Assembly (NCBI RefSeq): GCF_037975245.1
Contig: NC_092565.1
Span: 19,385,999 to 19,449,998, forward strand
Direction: 5' to 3'
Length of the DNA stretch: 64,000 nucleotides
From: Apostichopus japonicus
Lineage: Eukaryota; Echinodermata; Holothuroidea; Aspidochirotida; Stichopodidae
Shown here: positions 14,772-27,068 of the stretch, piece by piece
Layout: every line of letters starts with the position of its first letter
Numbering within the stretch: position 1 is the stretch's first letter
Program-made: the position numbers and the translations under genes
Notes under the pieces: model-generated
What the model was told of the DNA's origin: nothing
The model's input: the letters and a program-made list of their open reading frames with translations, nothing else
Databases searched by the model: none

Positions 14772-15600
14772 CTTGAAAATTGTTCAACTCCAAATTGTAT
14801 ATAGCTTCAAATATTTTTATCGTTCTTGTTCTCGTTTTTTATTTCTGTTTTATGTCGATTCGAATTTTCTTATAGCTATTTGTCTTTTTCGAGTTGTAAA
14901 TACGATCGAAATATTTTGATTTTTCCGATAACAGAGTTTCCAAATTTCCACGATACCAAAATTGGAAAATCTATTGCTAAACTTGCCACTTGCTTTGGCC
15001 AAGCACTTTTCGAAAATGAAAAAAAAAACCACGAAAAAACAAATAACACAGAAAACGGAAAAGAGTGACGAAACACGCGTCCTATTGGTCCGACTGCCCA
15101 CCCTCAATTAGAATCCTTCTGCTAACGAGTAAAGAATAATTACCGGGGAAAAAAAGAAAAGAAAAAAAACCGTTTACTAAAACTATATAATCACCTTGTA
15201 ATTAAGATATTATCTCAAAACGACACAACAAATGTCACGTCTACTCTCTATAACAAGTCAAGTGCAACTGTGAACTGAAGATTAACAGTCAAAAAATCTG
15301 TTTGTAGTCTGTCTAGTTCTGTACTAACCCCAGTTATTGTTAAGAGTAATTGCGGCAGATAATGGACACAATAACACTTAAAGTGAACAACACAGTATAC
15401 AGAGAATCATAACAATAGTTTCGAATAAGCACTATTTAAAAAGCGAACAAGACGAGGGGTGACTCGCTGAGGCTTATCGACTGCCAAAAGGAAGTTTTTT
15501 GTATATGGTCTATATACCCGTAGTTCATAGTTGAGCGCGATTTAGAATTTATAAAAAACCAGCCCAAACAAAACATACACACAAAAAAAGACGACTTGAT
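14772..15600 (-). promoter_or_regulatory. hmx 5' UTR / proximal promoter region (approximate)
   Basis: Sequence directly upstream of the hmx start codon. On the minus strand there is a CCAAT box at 15088-15084, about 315 bp upstream of the ATG, and a CAAGTG element at 15259-15264 (read on plus) that matches the core preferred by HMX/NKX proteins, which would permit autoregulation. A TATAAAT string lies near 15550 on minus but is too far and too AT-embedded to call a TATA box. The transcription start cannot be fixed from sequence alone. Two overlapping plus/minus frames of 80-85 residues (14826-15107) have no recognisable content. Confidence 0.4.
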
Positions 15601-16155
15601 TCAGACAGGCGCCCGCTCTCACAGGTTCGTACAAGAAAATTATCCGTAATGAAGATACCTTAGAAAAGTCAAACGGTCTTTTTTATGCTTTTCTTCTTGT
15701 CTTGAATGGGCTAGGGAGGTCTCATCATTGCGCAATAACAATGGATTATAAGATTGCAGAGCCCGATAAAATGGAACAGTTAAAGGAGACAAGAAATGGA
15801 TTCACCTTATGTAGTATTATTAACTTCGATGTGGTTGATACTCTGGCGCCGATCGAGAAGGAACCCTTAAAATAAATGACTATATTGGTAGGGTGTCATT
15901 AAGGGCAAACAACAATATTCGGAATAATCGGTCCTCCGACTAGTGGCTAGACCGGACTGTGACAGAACCAAAAACGAAAGAGAAATAAAAAGGAGAGGGA
16001 GGGGGGGGGGGGGGAATAATGGTTTTTCTTTTTAGTCTTCTTAGTGATGCAAAAGAAACAATTAAGAGTAATTGGTTTCATTCGAAATGGATGCAAGATG
16101 CGGAGTGTGTTATGTACGTCAGTATAACCTATAAATTGATATGCAAAATAGGCTA

Positions 16156-16173
16156 TGACGTCACGTGACGTCA
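16156..16173. promoter_or_regulatory. Double CRE / E-box palindrome
   Basis: The 18 bases TGACGTCACGTGACGTCA form a perfect palindrome: two complete CREs (TGACGTCA) at 16156-16163 and 16166-16173 flanking a central CACGTG E-box at 16162-16167. It sits 1.4 kb upstream of the hmx start codon. CREB/ATF bZIP dimers bind TGACGTCA and bHLH-Zip dimers bind CACGTG, so overlapping occupancy is possible. Function is inference. Confidence 0.5.
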
Positions 16174-17688
16174 CTTACAGTTTAAAGAGATTATAATTGA
16201 GGGCGAGATGCTGGGATATATTAGGTTTGTACATGTTCAGGGGCGTGCGTGGCGTACTGTATAGAATTTCTTGATAGGAAGTGATAAGAGATCATTGTGA
16301 AAAACTATTAAAGGAGTTTTTTTAGCGTTTATTTATTTTATTTTTATTCCTAACATTATGAAAACGTATTGATTCATTAATCTATTTAGTTAATAACAGC
16401 CACTCTTTACAATTTTTTATTGCTATTTTGTATATAATTCCAAATATTAGTTAGCTGTTTTCAAATAAATCTACATCAGGATGGGAACGGTGTGGATTGG
16501 AGTGCATAGCGGGTGGGGGGGGGGGGGGGTAAGAGAATATACCTCTCTCATCAGTTTGGCACAAGATTCACTTTTTTGTCGGTAATTTATAAATATCCCA
16601 TCGATAAAAATGACTGCACTTTTACTACAATGAAACGATAACCTTGTAGTGAATAACAAAATAATGATGAAAAAAAACCTAATTTGTTACACATTCACGA
16701 ATTATATATTCCGGAAATTTGGATGAATTTAACAGTATACAAGTGTAAATCAATTCCAAAAATAAGATGAATACTTCTGTTAATAGTAGTAATAATAATA
16801 AAATATAACTAACGTTAAGTCGGTTAAATATGGATTGCAAAATATTATTTCCTTCCATACAAGAATATTCAGCAAAATATAAAAGAATGAATAAAATATT
16901 TCCTTTCTTCCTCCTTGTTATTTTATGTCCGCTCTGAGGTATTCCAATTTATTTTGTTGTAAACTATATTTTAATTAAAACTAAAAAATATCAAATGAAA
17001 CTTAGGTTTACTTGCTCGTTTGTTCCCTTCTAAAATAAAATAATTTTAAAATTCTCTCATTTTTTGTGTCCCTTATAATGTGATTAACCATCAAGCTTAA
17101 CTGAAATTATAATAACGCATATTTTATCGATTTTGAACCAATATCATTGAGAATTAGCAACATTTCACATTTTCTTGTACTAATTTATGCAAAGTAATTC
17201 ATCATGCGATTATGAAGAACAAAACTCGTAAGGTTTCTCCGTGATTTTCAAATTTTGAAAGCTGCAGTATTTACGGCTATATAAATAATACTAATGAAAA
17301 ATGACATGTTTTTATGTCCCTATAAATTTCTAAAAATGAATTATTAAATAAAAATGGGAAAATAACAAAACATAACCATGGTAATAAATAACATTGTCTA
17401 TTCGTTTAAACTTGACATAAGGGATCTGTAATCGGTATAAGAGGTTCGATCAACAGAGGAATTGTGCTACTATTGTCGCAACTGCCCTTATCCAACCAAC
17501 CCCCCCTCCCCCACCCCGTCTCTCTCTCTCTGTCCTACCTATTACATATAGGCATGATTGGCAATATCACTCAATGTGACCTCATTATATTTAATCGTTA
17601 AATTTGGAATGTTTCATAAGTTGATACAAATATTACAACATTTAGATATTGGGATCAACATAATAACATTCACAGATACCCTGCCTGT

Positions 17689-17760
17689 TGTGACGTCATA
17701 AAAATTACGTAGAACACTATGACATCATAATTTTTTGGCGTAGAACCCTATGACGTCACA
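17689..17760. promoter_or_regulatory. Tandem CRE cluster
   Basis: About 2.5 copies of a roughly 30-bp unit, each beginning with a CRE-like site: TGACGTCA at 17691-17698, TGACATCA at 17720-17727 and TGACGTCA at 17751-17758. The sites are separated by a shared CGTAGAAC(A/C)C segment and are spaced 29-31 bp apart, close to three helical turns. It lies 2.9 kb upstream of the hmx start codon. Confidence 0.45.
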
Positions 17761-17804
17761 AGCCGTCATTCCACGCCGGTAAGTTCACTTAATACCAACA
17801 CCAC

Positions 17805-17846
17805 ATTTCGATATACCATCTAAAGATTTCGATATACCATCTAAAG
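17805..17846. repeat. Perfect 21-bp tandem duplication
   Basis: Two identical adjacent copies of a 21-bp unit (17805-17825 and 17826-17846) that starts ATTTCGATATACC. It lies just downstream of the CRE cluster. Confidence 0.85.
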
Positions 17847-20136
17847 TACATTTTAATATTAACAGCCGCATGCGTTCCCATGTAATAGTTCTGTATTGAA
17901 TTTCTTCAACAAAACATTTATTCGACTTTTACATTTTAACTGATGACGTTAATACTACTTACATACGGTATGACTTGAATACATCGCTTAATAAAGACCT
18001 ATTGAAAATCACATACTTCCATTGTAAAGTTTTGACGTGAATTTATCCTCATATGCCCATTTAAACCCCAGTTAAGGCATCATGCCTTCAAACCAAATTA
18101 GACAAAGAGATGAGGCGAAAGCATGTACATTAACTCTTTACGAATCCGTCTGGTTCTTTAAAGCAATAGAGACTAAATGTTATCAGTTTTCATGGGCGGG
18201 ATCCATGAGTTTATGAAATAAAGGTGAGGCCTTAGGTTCGTTGAATTCGGATCCGGGCTTGGAGTATCCTCCCCAGGTTAAGCGAAAATTAGCTTACATT
18301 TCCAATATTAAAACGCATCTTTGTTTATCTTTATTCAATTTCTGAATTTATTAATTTAAATACAAACTCGTTTCGTCGTACATTCTTGTTACCTCATTTG
18401 GGAAAATAATCACTGCTAGACTCACATCTCATATTTTATTGTTATTACTATTATTATTTTCTGTTAATCAAAATAATGTTGGTGAATGTTTTTTTTCACA
18501 TTTAAATATTCAATTGATTTGATCCAGATTTGGAGACTCTTTATTTTATTGTTAATTTCTCGTGATTTTTTTTTTTATTAATGATGTTTTCGGAAAATTT
18601 AAATATGCTGTACAAGTAGAAAATACATTAAAGATCATTAACAACATTAACAACGTCCAATTTTTTATTCTGACAAAAATGAGATAACAATATCTTCAAT
18701 AATTATCAAACTCTAATCGATTGGTCCTCGATCAGTCGATCAACCTTAAAATCTCATAAATATATTTTGATAAATATTTCATTTCATTTATTTGTTTCTC
18801 ACGTCATGCATTATTTTTTTGACAATAATCATAAGGTAAGAAGAAAGAGATAACAGAGACATGATATGCAGGAAATAGAACAATAAACCCCCCTCACAGG
18901 CTTGACGAAGTGCCCTATACAATTAAAGTATCAGAAATAAATATTACAGTATATAATAGCAATATTAAAAAAAAACACAAATAGAACAATACCCCCACCC
19001 CCTCTATACTCAATCCCAACACTCAAATGCCCGATTAAAAACTACTCATCCACCACTATTTCCATCACAGCTGAATATCTGCTTTCCATGACATAGAATC
19101 AAAGAGTGTAGGGTGTCTTACAATCTAAAAGACATTATATGTATGCTGACAAAATGATGCTCGGTATGAATAAGTACTGAGGTATGATTTAATCAAGTTA
19201 TATCTAAAATATCTTAAAACCAGGTTTATCAATAAATGTCTTGGTGGTATAGAGAGTTCCAAAAAAGGTTAATGGCACGATATCGAAGGTTTCAATATTT
19301 AAACAATATATTTATTTCTACATATACTTCTTTAAAGACTGACTTCTTTAAACTACTTGTTGGGATTACTGGGAGCAATCATTTTGAATGGGATGTTTAT
19401 CGCGATGAATAGAACATCTACAGACAGGCCGGGCTTGCTCAACCAACCGAACATACAACATCTTAGTTTGCGAGCGGGTCTTTTGTCTAGCATGTCATGT
19501 TGCTTTCTTTTAGACGGACGGACAGACAGACAGACAGTTTGAGCCCAGATCAACGGGGTATTAAAAAGAAAGAAATAGAGACAGAACAAGGTTGACGATC
19601 AATTATGCCCTGTCTCCGGGCGGTGGTCCATCCAGAGATGAATATAGGTGTCGCCAGGTCTTTTACCCTCTTTAAAGCTCACCATCATTAAAGCGATCAG
19701 TGAATCAGATGGGGTTATATCCCTAGTATAGATTCCCAGCTCTCATGGTGTATATACTGCCGGGCTGGGCGGGCACGCGTGATGACGCGATATTGATCCA
19801 ATTTTCACATACTTTTTCAACATTTTTACAATAACGTAAACTCTGCAATTATTGATAAATGCTTTGAAAGTAATAACGACAAAAGAAAGAAAGAAGGAAT
19901 ATTGTTTTGAAGTTATTTAGTCTGATTAGAGATATGTATATATATAAAAAAAATTAGTTTAGAGAATTATAAAGGGTTATTCGTTAGGAAAATGCAATGG
20001 TAAAAAGGGATTTGGGAATTGGTAACGTTGCGTTGCATTTTACTGAGTATGAGGTACAATTGGGACAATATTGATAACATTGGACAATTTCGGCCGAGGT
20101 GATCACCGGCGGGCTGCATCTGGCAAAAATAGTGAT

Positions 20137-20283
20137 ATACTAGTTTATTATCTTATGTACTGATATATCATATAGTAGTGTATAGCTATACACTACATCG
20201 CCCTATGCTATATTATGCTATGTTATGCTTTTTTATGCTATATATTATATATAGCCTCTTATAGCATTATAGTACACTAGTAT
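20137..20283. repeat. Nested palindrome / possible MITE
   Basis: A perfect 22-bp palindrome with half-site GTAGTGTATAG lies at 20175-20196. It is enclosed by an 8-bp inverted repeat ATACTAGT (20137-20144) and ACTAGTAT (20276-20283), with repeated TATGCTAT strings between. It could be a small inverted-repeat element or a plain AT-rich palindrome; no target duplication was identified. Confidence 0.5.
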
Positions 20284-22683
20284 CCTCAAGTAATTAGAGG
20301 CCAATGTTTTACAACCTCCTTTCGTTTGGATTCTTTCAATTTCATAGAACTCACTCGGTTGGGTCGGGTCGTTAACTTTCCATTTCATTTGAAATTGCCA
20401 CGGTCACAAAATAGTTGTATACATCGCCAATCCACAAGTAAAAGCACATTTCTTAGATTTCACCATCATTACATGCAGCTTTCAAATAAAATGGTTCGTT
20501 TTTAAGAAAACAAGATAAAATAGAAAATATATCGATTCTTCTAGTAGTGACTTTGATGGGGTTTCTTTATTTTTTATTTTATATATATCGTACAGTTAAG
20601 TAGCTTTTCAATTATAAGAATTTAAAGTGTGATTAAAGTGTAAAACCGACTTGTCAAACAACCGAACAGCTATTATTATAACGCCACGTGTGTGAAATAA
20701 AAGGGTTCCTCAATCAATGGGACTTTAAATCTTGCAAGTAGTAAACATCAGACGGTACAATTAATCTCCACATCTTTATATCAATGGGGTCATTTCACGA
20801 TATCAAAGTGAACAGTCGTTGTCCTAAACTTATATAAATGAAAGGTGTAAAAGGATAGTCCAGATGAGTTTTTTTTTGTATGATGTAAGAGAAACATATT
20901 CTAGGCATCCTTGCCAGTTTTTTATGTAATCCATACATATCCTGTTCTCGATATATTGTATATTGTCATATTGTAAGGTACATAAAAAAAAACACACAAA
21001 AAAAAAACATAGTGGGCTTGAGGCAAATATGACTTTTGAAATACAACAGTTGCAAATTAACCAGAATACATAGAAGAATTATTTGGTCTCTCGGGAGTCA
21101 AACATAAAGCTTGGCACCTGAACTAGCCCATTGGAAAGGATGTTTCCTGGTCGTATAACGTCATACGTGAGTTAAGTTGTAGGACATGTTGTATAGTTTC
21201 TCCCGTGACAAGGGTGTTGCTTTGGTAATGGAGAGGTGACGCAACGCGTCAGCATCTGCGCGCACGTCCCTGAATTCGTTTGAACCTTAAAATGTTTACA
21301 GAGGTATATTACAACTCTATTCAAAATTGTTGACGGTGTATTCATCATAAATAAATCAATGATTTATCTATGGTATTCATACATTGATAATATCAGAGCC
21401 TATCTTTGGATGTGCGCAGATGTCTGCGTATGGCGAAATAGCAGTCACCCCTCCCATTCACCCTTCCACTGGACGATATAACCCCCCCCCCTACGCACAC
21501 ACACACACACTTACCAAATGGTTGCGCCCCTGTCTCTCCAGACGACATGTCTATGAATTTTTTCTCCGAAATTACCCTTTTGTTTGTTTCTGTATCTTTT
21601 TTTTTGTAAATTCTATGTTCTGCAACTTTTGTATTATCTGATTCTTTCTTGTTGTTTCAACTGTTTGTTTCTTTTTAGTAATTCTAGCCTTGCGAGGTAG
21701 GGGGAAAGATATCCCCGAATCAAGACAACCGAACAACAAAACAACGCCACCCCCAACTCCCACCCCCCAACTCCCCCACCCAAAACAAAATGCGCGACTA
21801 TAGGTAATTGTTAATGATATCATTGAATCTTTGAAATCTGTGTTTGGGGTGAAGTCTTTCTTGGAGGCCCGACAGTTCTATTCATCTGATTCTCTTAACG
21901 AAAGCTCTTTGTATATAAAAAATTGAATCCTTTGTTATCTGTTCCTTTCTGGCTCAGATTGCTTGCAAGTTAAACGACGTATTCATGACGTTTTTCCTCT
22001 CATATAAAAACACACATGGTTTCCCTTCCTTTTTACGTTGAAGAATCATTACGTGACTCGTCAAAAATCGAAGAATACAGTTCAACAAAATTAAACGCAT
22101 AAATTAGAAATCCTTACTGGCTATTGTTTAGTATGTATGGTATCATTCAAAACATCAGATTTTGAATAACTTTGATCATTTTTCATTTAATCTATACAAA
22201 AGTAAGGATTGATAGTTTTAATTCCTTTTTTTCTGAGGGGGGGGGGGGGCTTTGTTTTGCTTTGTGTTGTTGCTACGGTTCTTTAATTATGCTTAACCGG
22301 TAATCCCTATTCCAACAGACAACCGATTCTACGCCCACTCCGCGTTTTATTTTTTTATTTTTTATATATGCACAACAAAAGAGGGAAATTAAATCAAATT
22401 ATGAAAAGGTAGCACGGTTAAACTGATTTTATACACACACACACGAAATTGTATTGACGTATGATTTACCAATAAAGGTTGTTTTTGTTTTGCCTTTTTG
22501 AAAAACAAATAGTGGCAAAAAAATGTAAAATAAAGAATGAAATGAAGTATACAACACTATATACGTCGACATTCCTTGATATGTAAACGACTTTATGACT
22601 CGATAAGAAAAACCGCGACAAGTCATGACGAGTTCTTTGTAATACGAAATACAATAAATGATGTAAAGTTTACTAATAGCATC

Positions 22684-23515
22684 TTACAGCATACAATATA
22701 GTATAAAGTAGAGAATATATGATATATACAATGAAATGTATATTAGAGCATACAATATAATGTATAGTATAGATGGTATACAATATACACTATAATAATA
22801 GTATATTACAGTATCAAATATAGCATATATTGTAGAGAATATATAATATATACAATAATAATGGCATATTACAGTATTGTAGATGATATACAATATACAC
22901 TATAATAATAGCACATTAGAGTATGCAATATAGTATAAAGTAGAGAATATATAATATATACAATAGAATGTATATTAGAGCATGCAATATAATGTATAGT
23001 AGATGATATACAATATACACTATAATAATAGTATATTACAGTATCAAATATAGTATATATTGTAGAGAATATATAACATATACAATGATAATGGCATATT
23101 ACAGAATATATATGTATAGTACAATATCAGCATATTACAATATACAAGTAAAAAGTAGAGAATATAATATCATACAATGAAATGTATATTACAGCATATA
23201 ATGTAATGTATCTTAGATGTTATACAATATACACTATAATAATAGCACATTACAGTATGCAATCTAGTATATATTGTAAAAAATATGTATTATACACAAT
23301 GATAATAGCATATTACAGAATATATAATTTATAGTATAATAATAACATATTACAATATCAAAATTAGTATATATTGAAGAGAATATATAATATATACAAT
23401 GATAATAGCATGTTGCAGAATATATAATGTATAGTAAATAAATAGCATATAACAGTATCAAATATAGTATATGTTGTAGAGAATATGTAATATCCACAAT
23501 TGTAATTGTTTATAC
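22684..23515. repeat. Two-level AT satellite
   Basis: AT-rich tandem array with a basic unit of about 55 bp (containing TATTGTAGAGAATATATAATA and CATATTACAGTAT variants). A higher-order period of about 215-232 bp is marked by AAAGTAGAGAATAT at 22705, 22937 and 23152. The Tyr/Ile-rich frames on the minus strand (22684-22893, 23264-23497) are shadows. Confidence 0.85.
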
Positions 23516-24316
23516 TACACAATGCACGATAGTACAAGACAGTTCTTTAAAAACAGTTCTTGAAAGTACTACGATTTAAGTGAAATGAAATGTGAGCACC
23601 AAACCAGTGGCGGATTAGCTAACCAGTATACAGGCTGAATTATTATATTATTTATAGCTTTGCCCATACTAATTATCAATATTTTATGTCGTTACTATGT
23701 TTTCCTAAATAACGCAGTAAAATATAAAATAAAAAACCACGTTGATAGCTAACGAATGTGGTGTCCCTTTAATGTGATATTTCTGCTCTCGTAAAAAATC
23801 TAAACACTATAGTTTAAACGGAAATGAACATCGCATTGGCTATTGTCATGATCTAACCGAAACAGCAGACGGACGATAAGAACCTAAACAGGGAAATTGC
23901 AAACAACAGAATTATATATTCCCCGCTTTTAGAACAAAAAGTGTCCTCAATTAACTATCAAGAATACATTTAATGAGAATTTAGAAGTCGTAAAATTTGA
24001 CTTAACGCTTGCCAAACACCTAATAGGGCCACCATTCTGGGAACCAATTTCCTCATCAAAGATCTTTGAAAAGAAACCAATTTTAGAGATAATGATTAGA
24101 GATCGCCTTCTCAGATATAGAAGAACATTTAAAACTAGGTGTTACTCTTCGCTATCAATGGTCCTTATTGGTGACATTGATTACGTAATCTAAATTAAGA
24201 TATTTGATTGGTTATTCTTTTTCGGGAAATGAAAGCAATCGCGACTTCCGTATAAGTGATTGCATTGGACGAGAAATGTCTGAAATTTTGTAGGAGTATT
24301 GTTGGCTAAATTACCC
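23516..24316. other. Non-coding
   Basis: Nothing recognisable; an isolated CAGTGGCGGAT string near 23605 resembles transposon termini but has no partner end. Confidence 0.5.
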
Positions 24317-24660
24317 AGGTATTTAAACCTTTTGGCTGTGTGACCCCAATTTCCACCTTAACCATTTTGGTGACCGTCCAGTGGGGTATGTTATGGCCCA
24401 GAAAGGGGTCTAGGGAGAGGAATTATGCCCATTTCCTTTGAGAATATTTTTCTGTGATTGGCGGTGATTATAGTTGAAAAATGGTGTTATATTTCGCAAC
24501 TTTGTTTTGATAGATTTTCAATATTCTTACACTTTTTTTTCCAAAAATATCGGGAGTAAATTTTTTTTCGATCGCAATTTTTTGGCCACCCTCCATAAAC
24601 TTTTCGCAACCTTAAAAAACGGTCGCGACACCCACTTTGAATAACAGGAAACTTCAAATA
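24317..24660. repeat. Dispersed repeat, copy A
   Basis: Homologous to 42935-43300 in the same orientation. Shared blocks in order: TATT(T/C)AAAC at the left; a run including GTGACCCCAATTTCCACCTT followed by a TTGGTGACC block; a gap; GTTATAT(T/C)T(T/C)GCAA; AAATATCG; a T-rich tract with GCGATC/GATCGC; and GGTCGCG near GAATAACAG on the right. The weak inverted similarity of the two ends (TATTCAAAC against TATTCAAAG) and the GGTCGCGAC string recall hAT-type non-autonomous elements. The 86-residue minus-strand frame at 24487-24747 runs through it and is not a gene. Confidence 0.75.
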
Positions 24661-26104
24661 TACCCTCGGCAAACTAAGATGAACGTTACCGTCTTTCATT
24701 GTTTCCCCCGGGTTTCCTTGATTGTATAGTACGTTTGTAGTTCTCATTTAATATTGCATTGTGTTGATGCATGTTGTCTTAGCTAGACAAATGTATCGGA
24801 CAAATGAAGATTGAAATAAAACCCAAAAAATATACAAAAGAAAAAAAGTGTCATAAAATGGACCAAACACAAAGTCGATGTTGTTTTAAAGTAGATGAGT
24901 AGGTGATTCATGTTATTAAATAACAGCCATGTTGCACATTTAAATCATTTTAATGTTACGTATATAATTAGCACTTTGTTATCAATGTATGTAAAATGGC
25001 GTGAAAATGACCACTTGTAACGGTGATTAGTCCAATACGTTTTTACAGACAATAACAATAACATCCACAACAAAGGCACAGTTTATAATAACAAAAACAA
25101 CAACAATTCCGGGTTGTGATCAAAAAATTCTAAAAATTCATGTACCATTGATGGCCTATATAAAGGCAAACTATAATGATATTTGTTCGAAACTGGATTT
25201 TTCTACCTTCGAAGAAAGGTTGTTGCACGTACACTGTAAACTGAAATAGAAATTTATGTCCGGTGTGTCGTGAATGTCTATAGTGGCGCTATTCAAACCA
25301 AATATTACGCTATGAACTACTTTGTAAACCAACCAAATGTCCGGAAGAAAGATAGCATGGAAGAATTAATTAGGGTATCACTTATAATTATCTTTCTTTC
25401 TGATATGAACAAGATCAGTCAATTTAAATAGGAAATACAAAACTATGTTTGAACAGCTTTCATTACTCATCGCTAATTTTTGGAATTTTACACAATGAGG
25501 TCGTTAGGGTAACCGATCATGTAAAGAACAAACAGATTCCATGAGTGATGATATGTACACCGCCCCCCTCCCCGCCCTCCCCGCTCCTTGCAATTATTTA
25601 ATTTTTCTTTCCATTGCCTTGCATATTATACTTGTCTTATACAAGTGCTGTTAGAATGATACATGGTAGCACCCACTTTGCATCTCAGTTAATAACTTTC
25701 TTAAAGGGAAGGTCACGTTACTCCACTAAGACCCCTTTCCCTACTCTCCACCCCCAGGACGGACTAAACGCAACAGTTGTGCCACAAAATTAGAACTCTG
25801 ACTAGTGGCTGGAGAGAGGGCGGAGGGTGGAATTTCAAGCACACCCATCTGCCTTGAACGTTATCTTCATTTCATCGATACAACTGAATACTTAAACGGA
25901 GCTAAATATATTCAATAAATATCGTCAAATGGACATTAAGTAGAACAAATTTCTTGATTATCTCTATAGTGACAAGGAATAAAAGTATAACTTATCTTCT
26001 GCTTTAACGTTTACAAATTATAACCGCAAAAGAACCTTGTTGTTGTTACGGTACACTCAAAAAAGGTTATTTTGAAACAGCCAATTTGGGGGATATAACA
26101 ATTT
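24661..26104. other. Non-coding
   Basis: AT-rich with a C-rich tract at 25561-25588. No gene seen. Confidence 0.5.
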
Positions 26105-26841
<737 letters not shown>

Positions 26842-27068
26842 ACAATGGGCAGTATAAGAATATATATATATATATATATATGAAAATCGTAATGAGTTGG
26901 AAAATCAAGAACAGTGAAAAAACTTTCAGCCTCCACCGGGAGGCTGAAAGTTTTTTCACTGTTCTTGATTTTCCAACTCATTACGATTTTCATTTATATA
27001 TATTCATTTGCCTCTGTCGTTTACCTCCATTGCATTATATATATATATATATATATACTGCCCATTGT
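26842..27068. mobile_element. Fold-back element with 54-bp perfect hairpin
   Basis: Outer 15-bp inverted repeats ACAATGGGCAGTATA (26842-26856) and its exact complement (27054-27068) each border a (TA)n block. Inside, 26881-26934 and 26939-26992 are perfectly complementary arms of 54 bp with a four-base loop (26935-26938, ACCG). The two nearly identical 74-78-residue frames read outward on opposite strands (26735-26959 minus and 26914-27150 plus) are a direct consequence. It could be a fold-back/MITE transposon, a dsRNA-forming hairpin locus or a local inversion-duplication artefact. Confidence 0.7.

Larger units (their letters stand above)
15601..22683. other. hmx upstream intergenic region
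   Basis: AT-rich, no recognisable exon. It contains the CRE elements listed separately, mononucleotide G runs near 16003-16015 and 16507-16519, C-rich tracts at 17497-17518 and 21745-21780, a (CA)n at 21496-21510 and the nested palindrome near 20.2 kb. The sequence 21110-21270 is more GC-balanced than its surroundings and may be regulatory, but no specific signal is decisive. Confidence 0.5.

Noticed and set aside
16242..21534. CAGGGGCGTGCG at 16240 and GCGCCCCTG near 21530 as ends of one 5.3 kb transposon
   Set aside because: The ends differ, no target duplication is visible and no transposase lies between them.
22684..23515. CRISPR-like array
   Set aside because: Units are imperfect, AT-only, with no unique spacers, in a eukaryotic setting; it is a satellite.
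24487..24747. 86-residue minus-strand frame as a gene
   Set aside because: Lies in a dispersed repeat; the homologous copy at 43 kb does not keep the frame.
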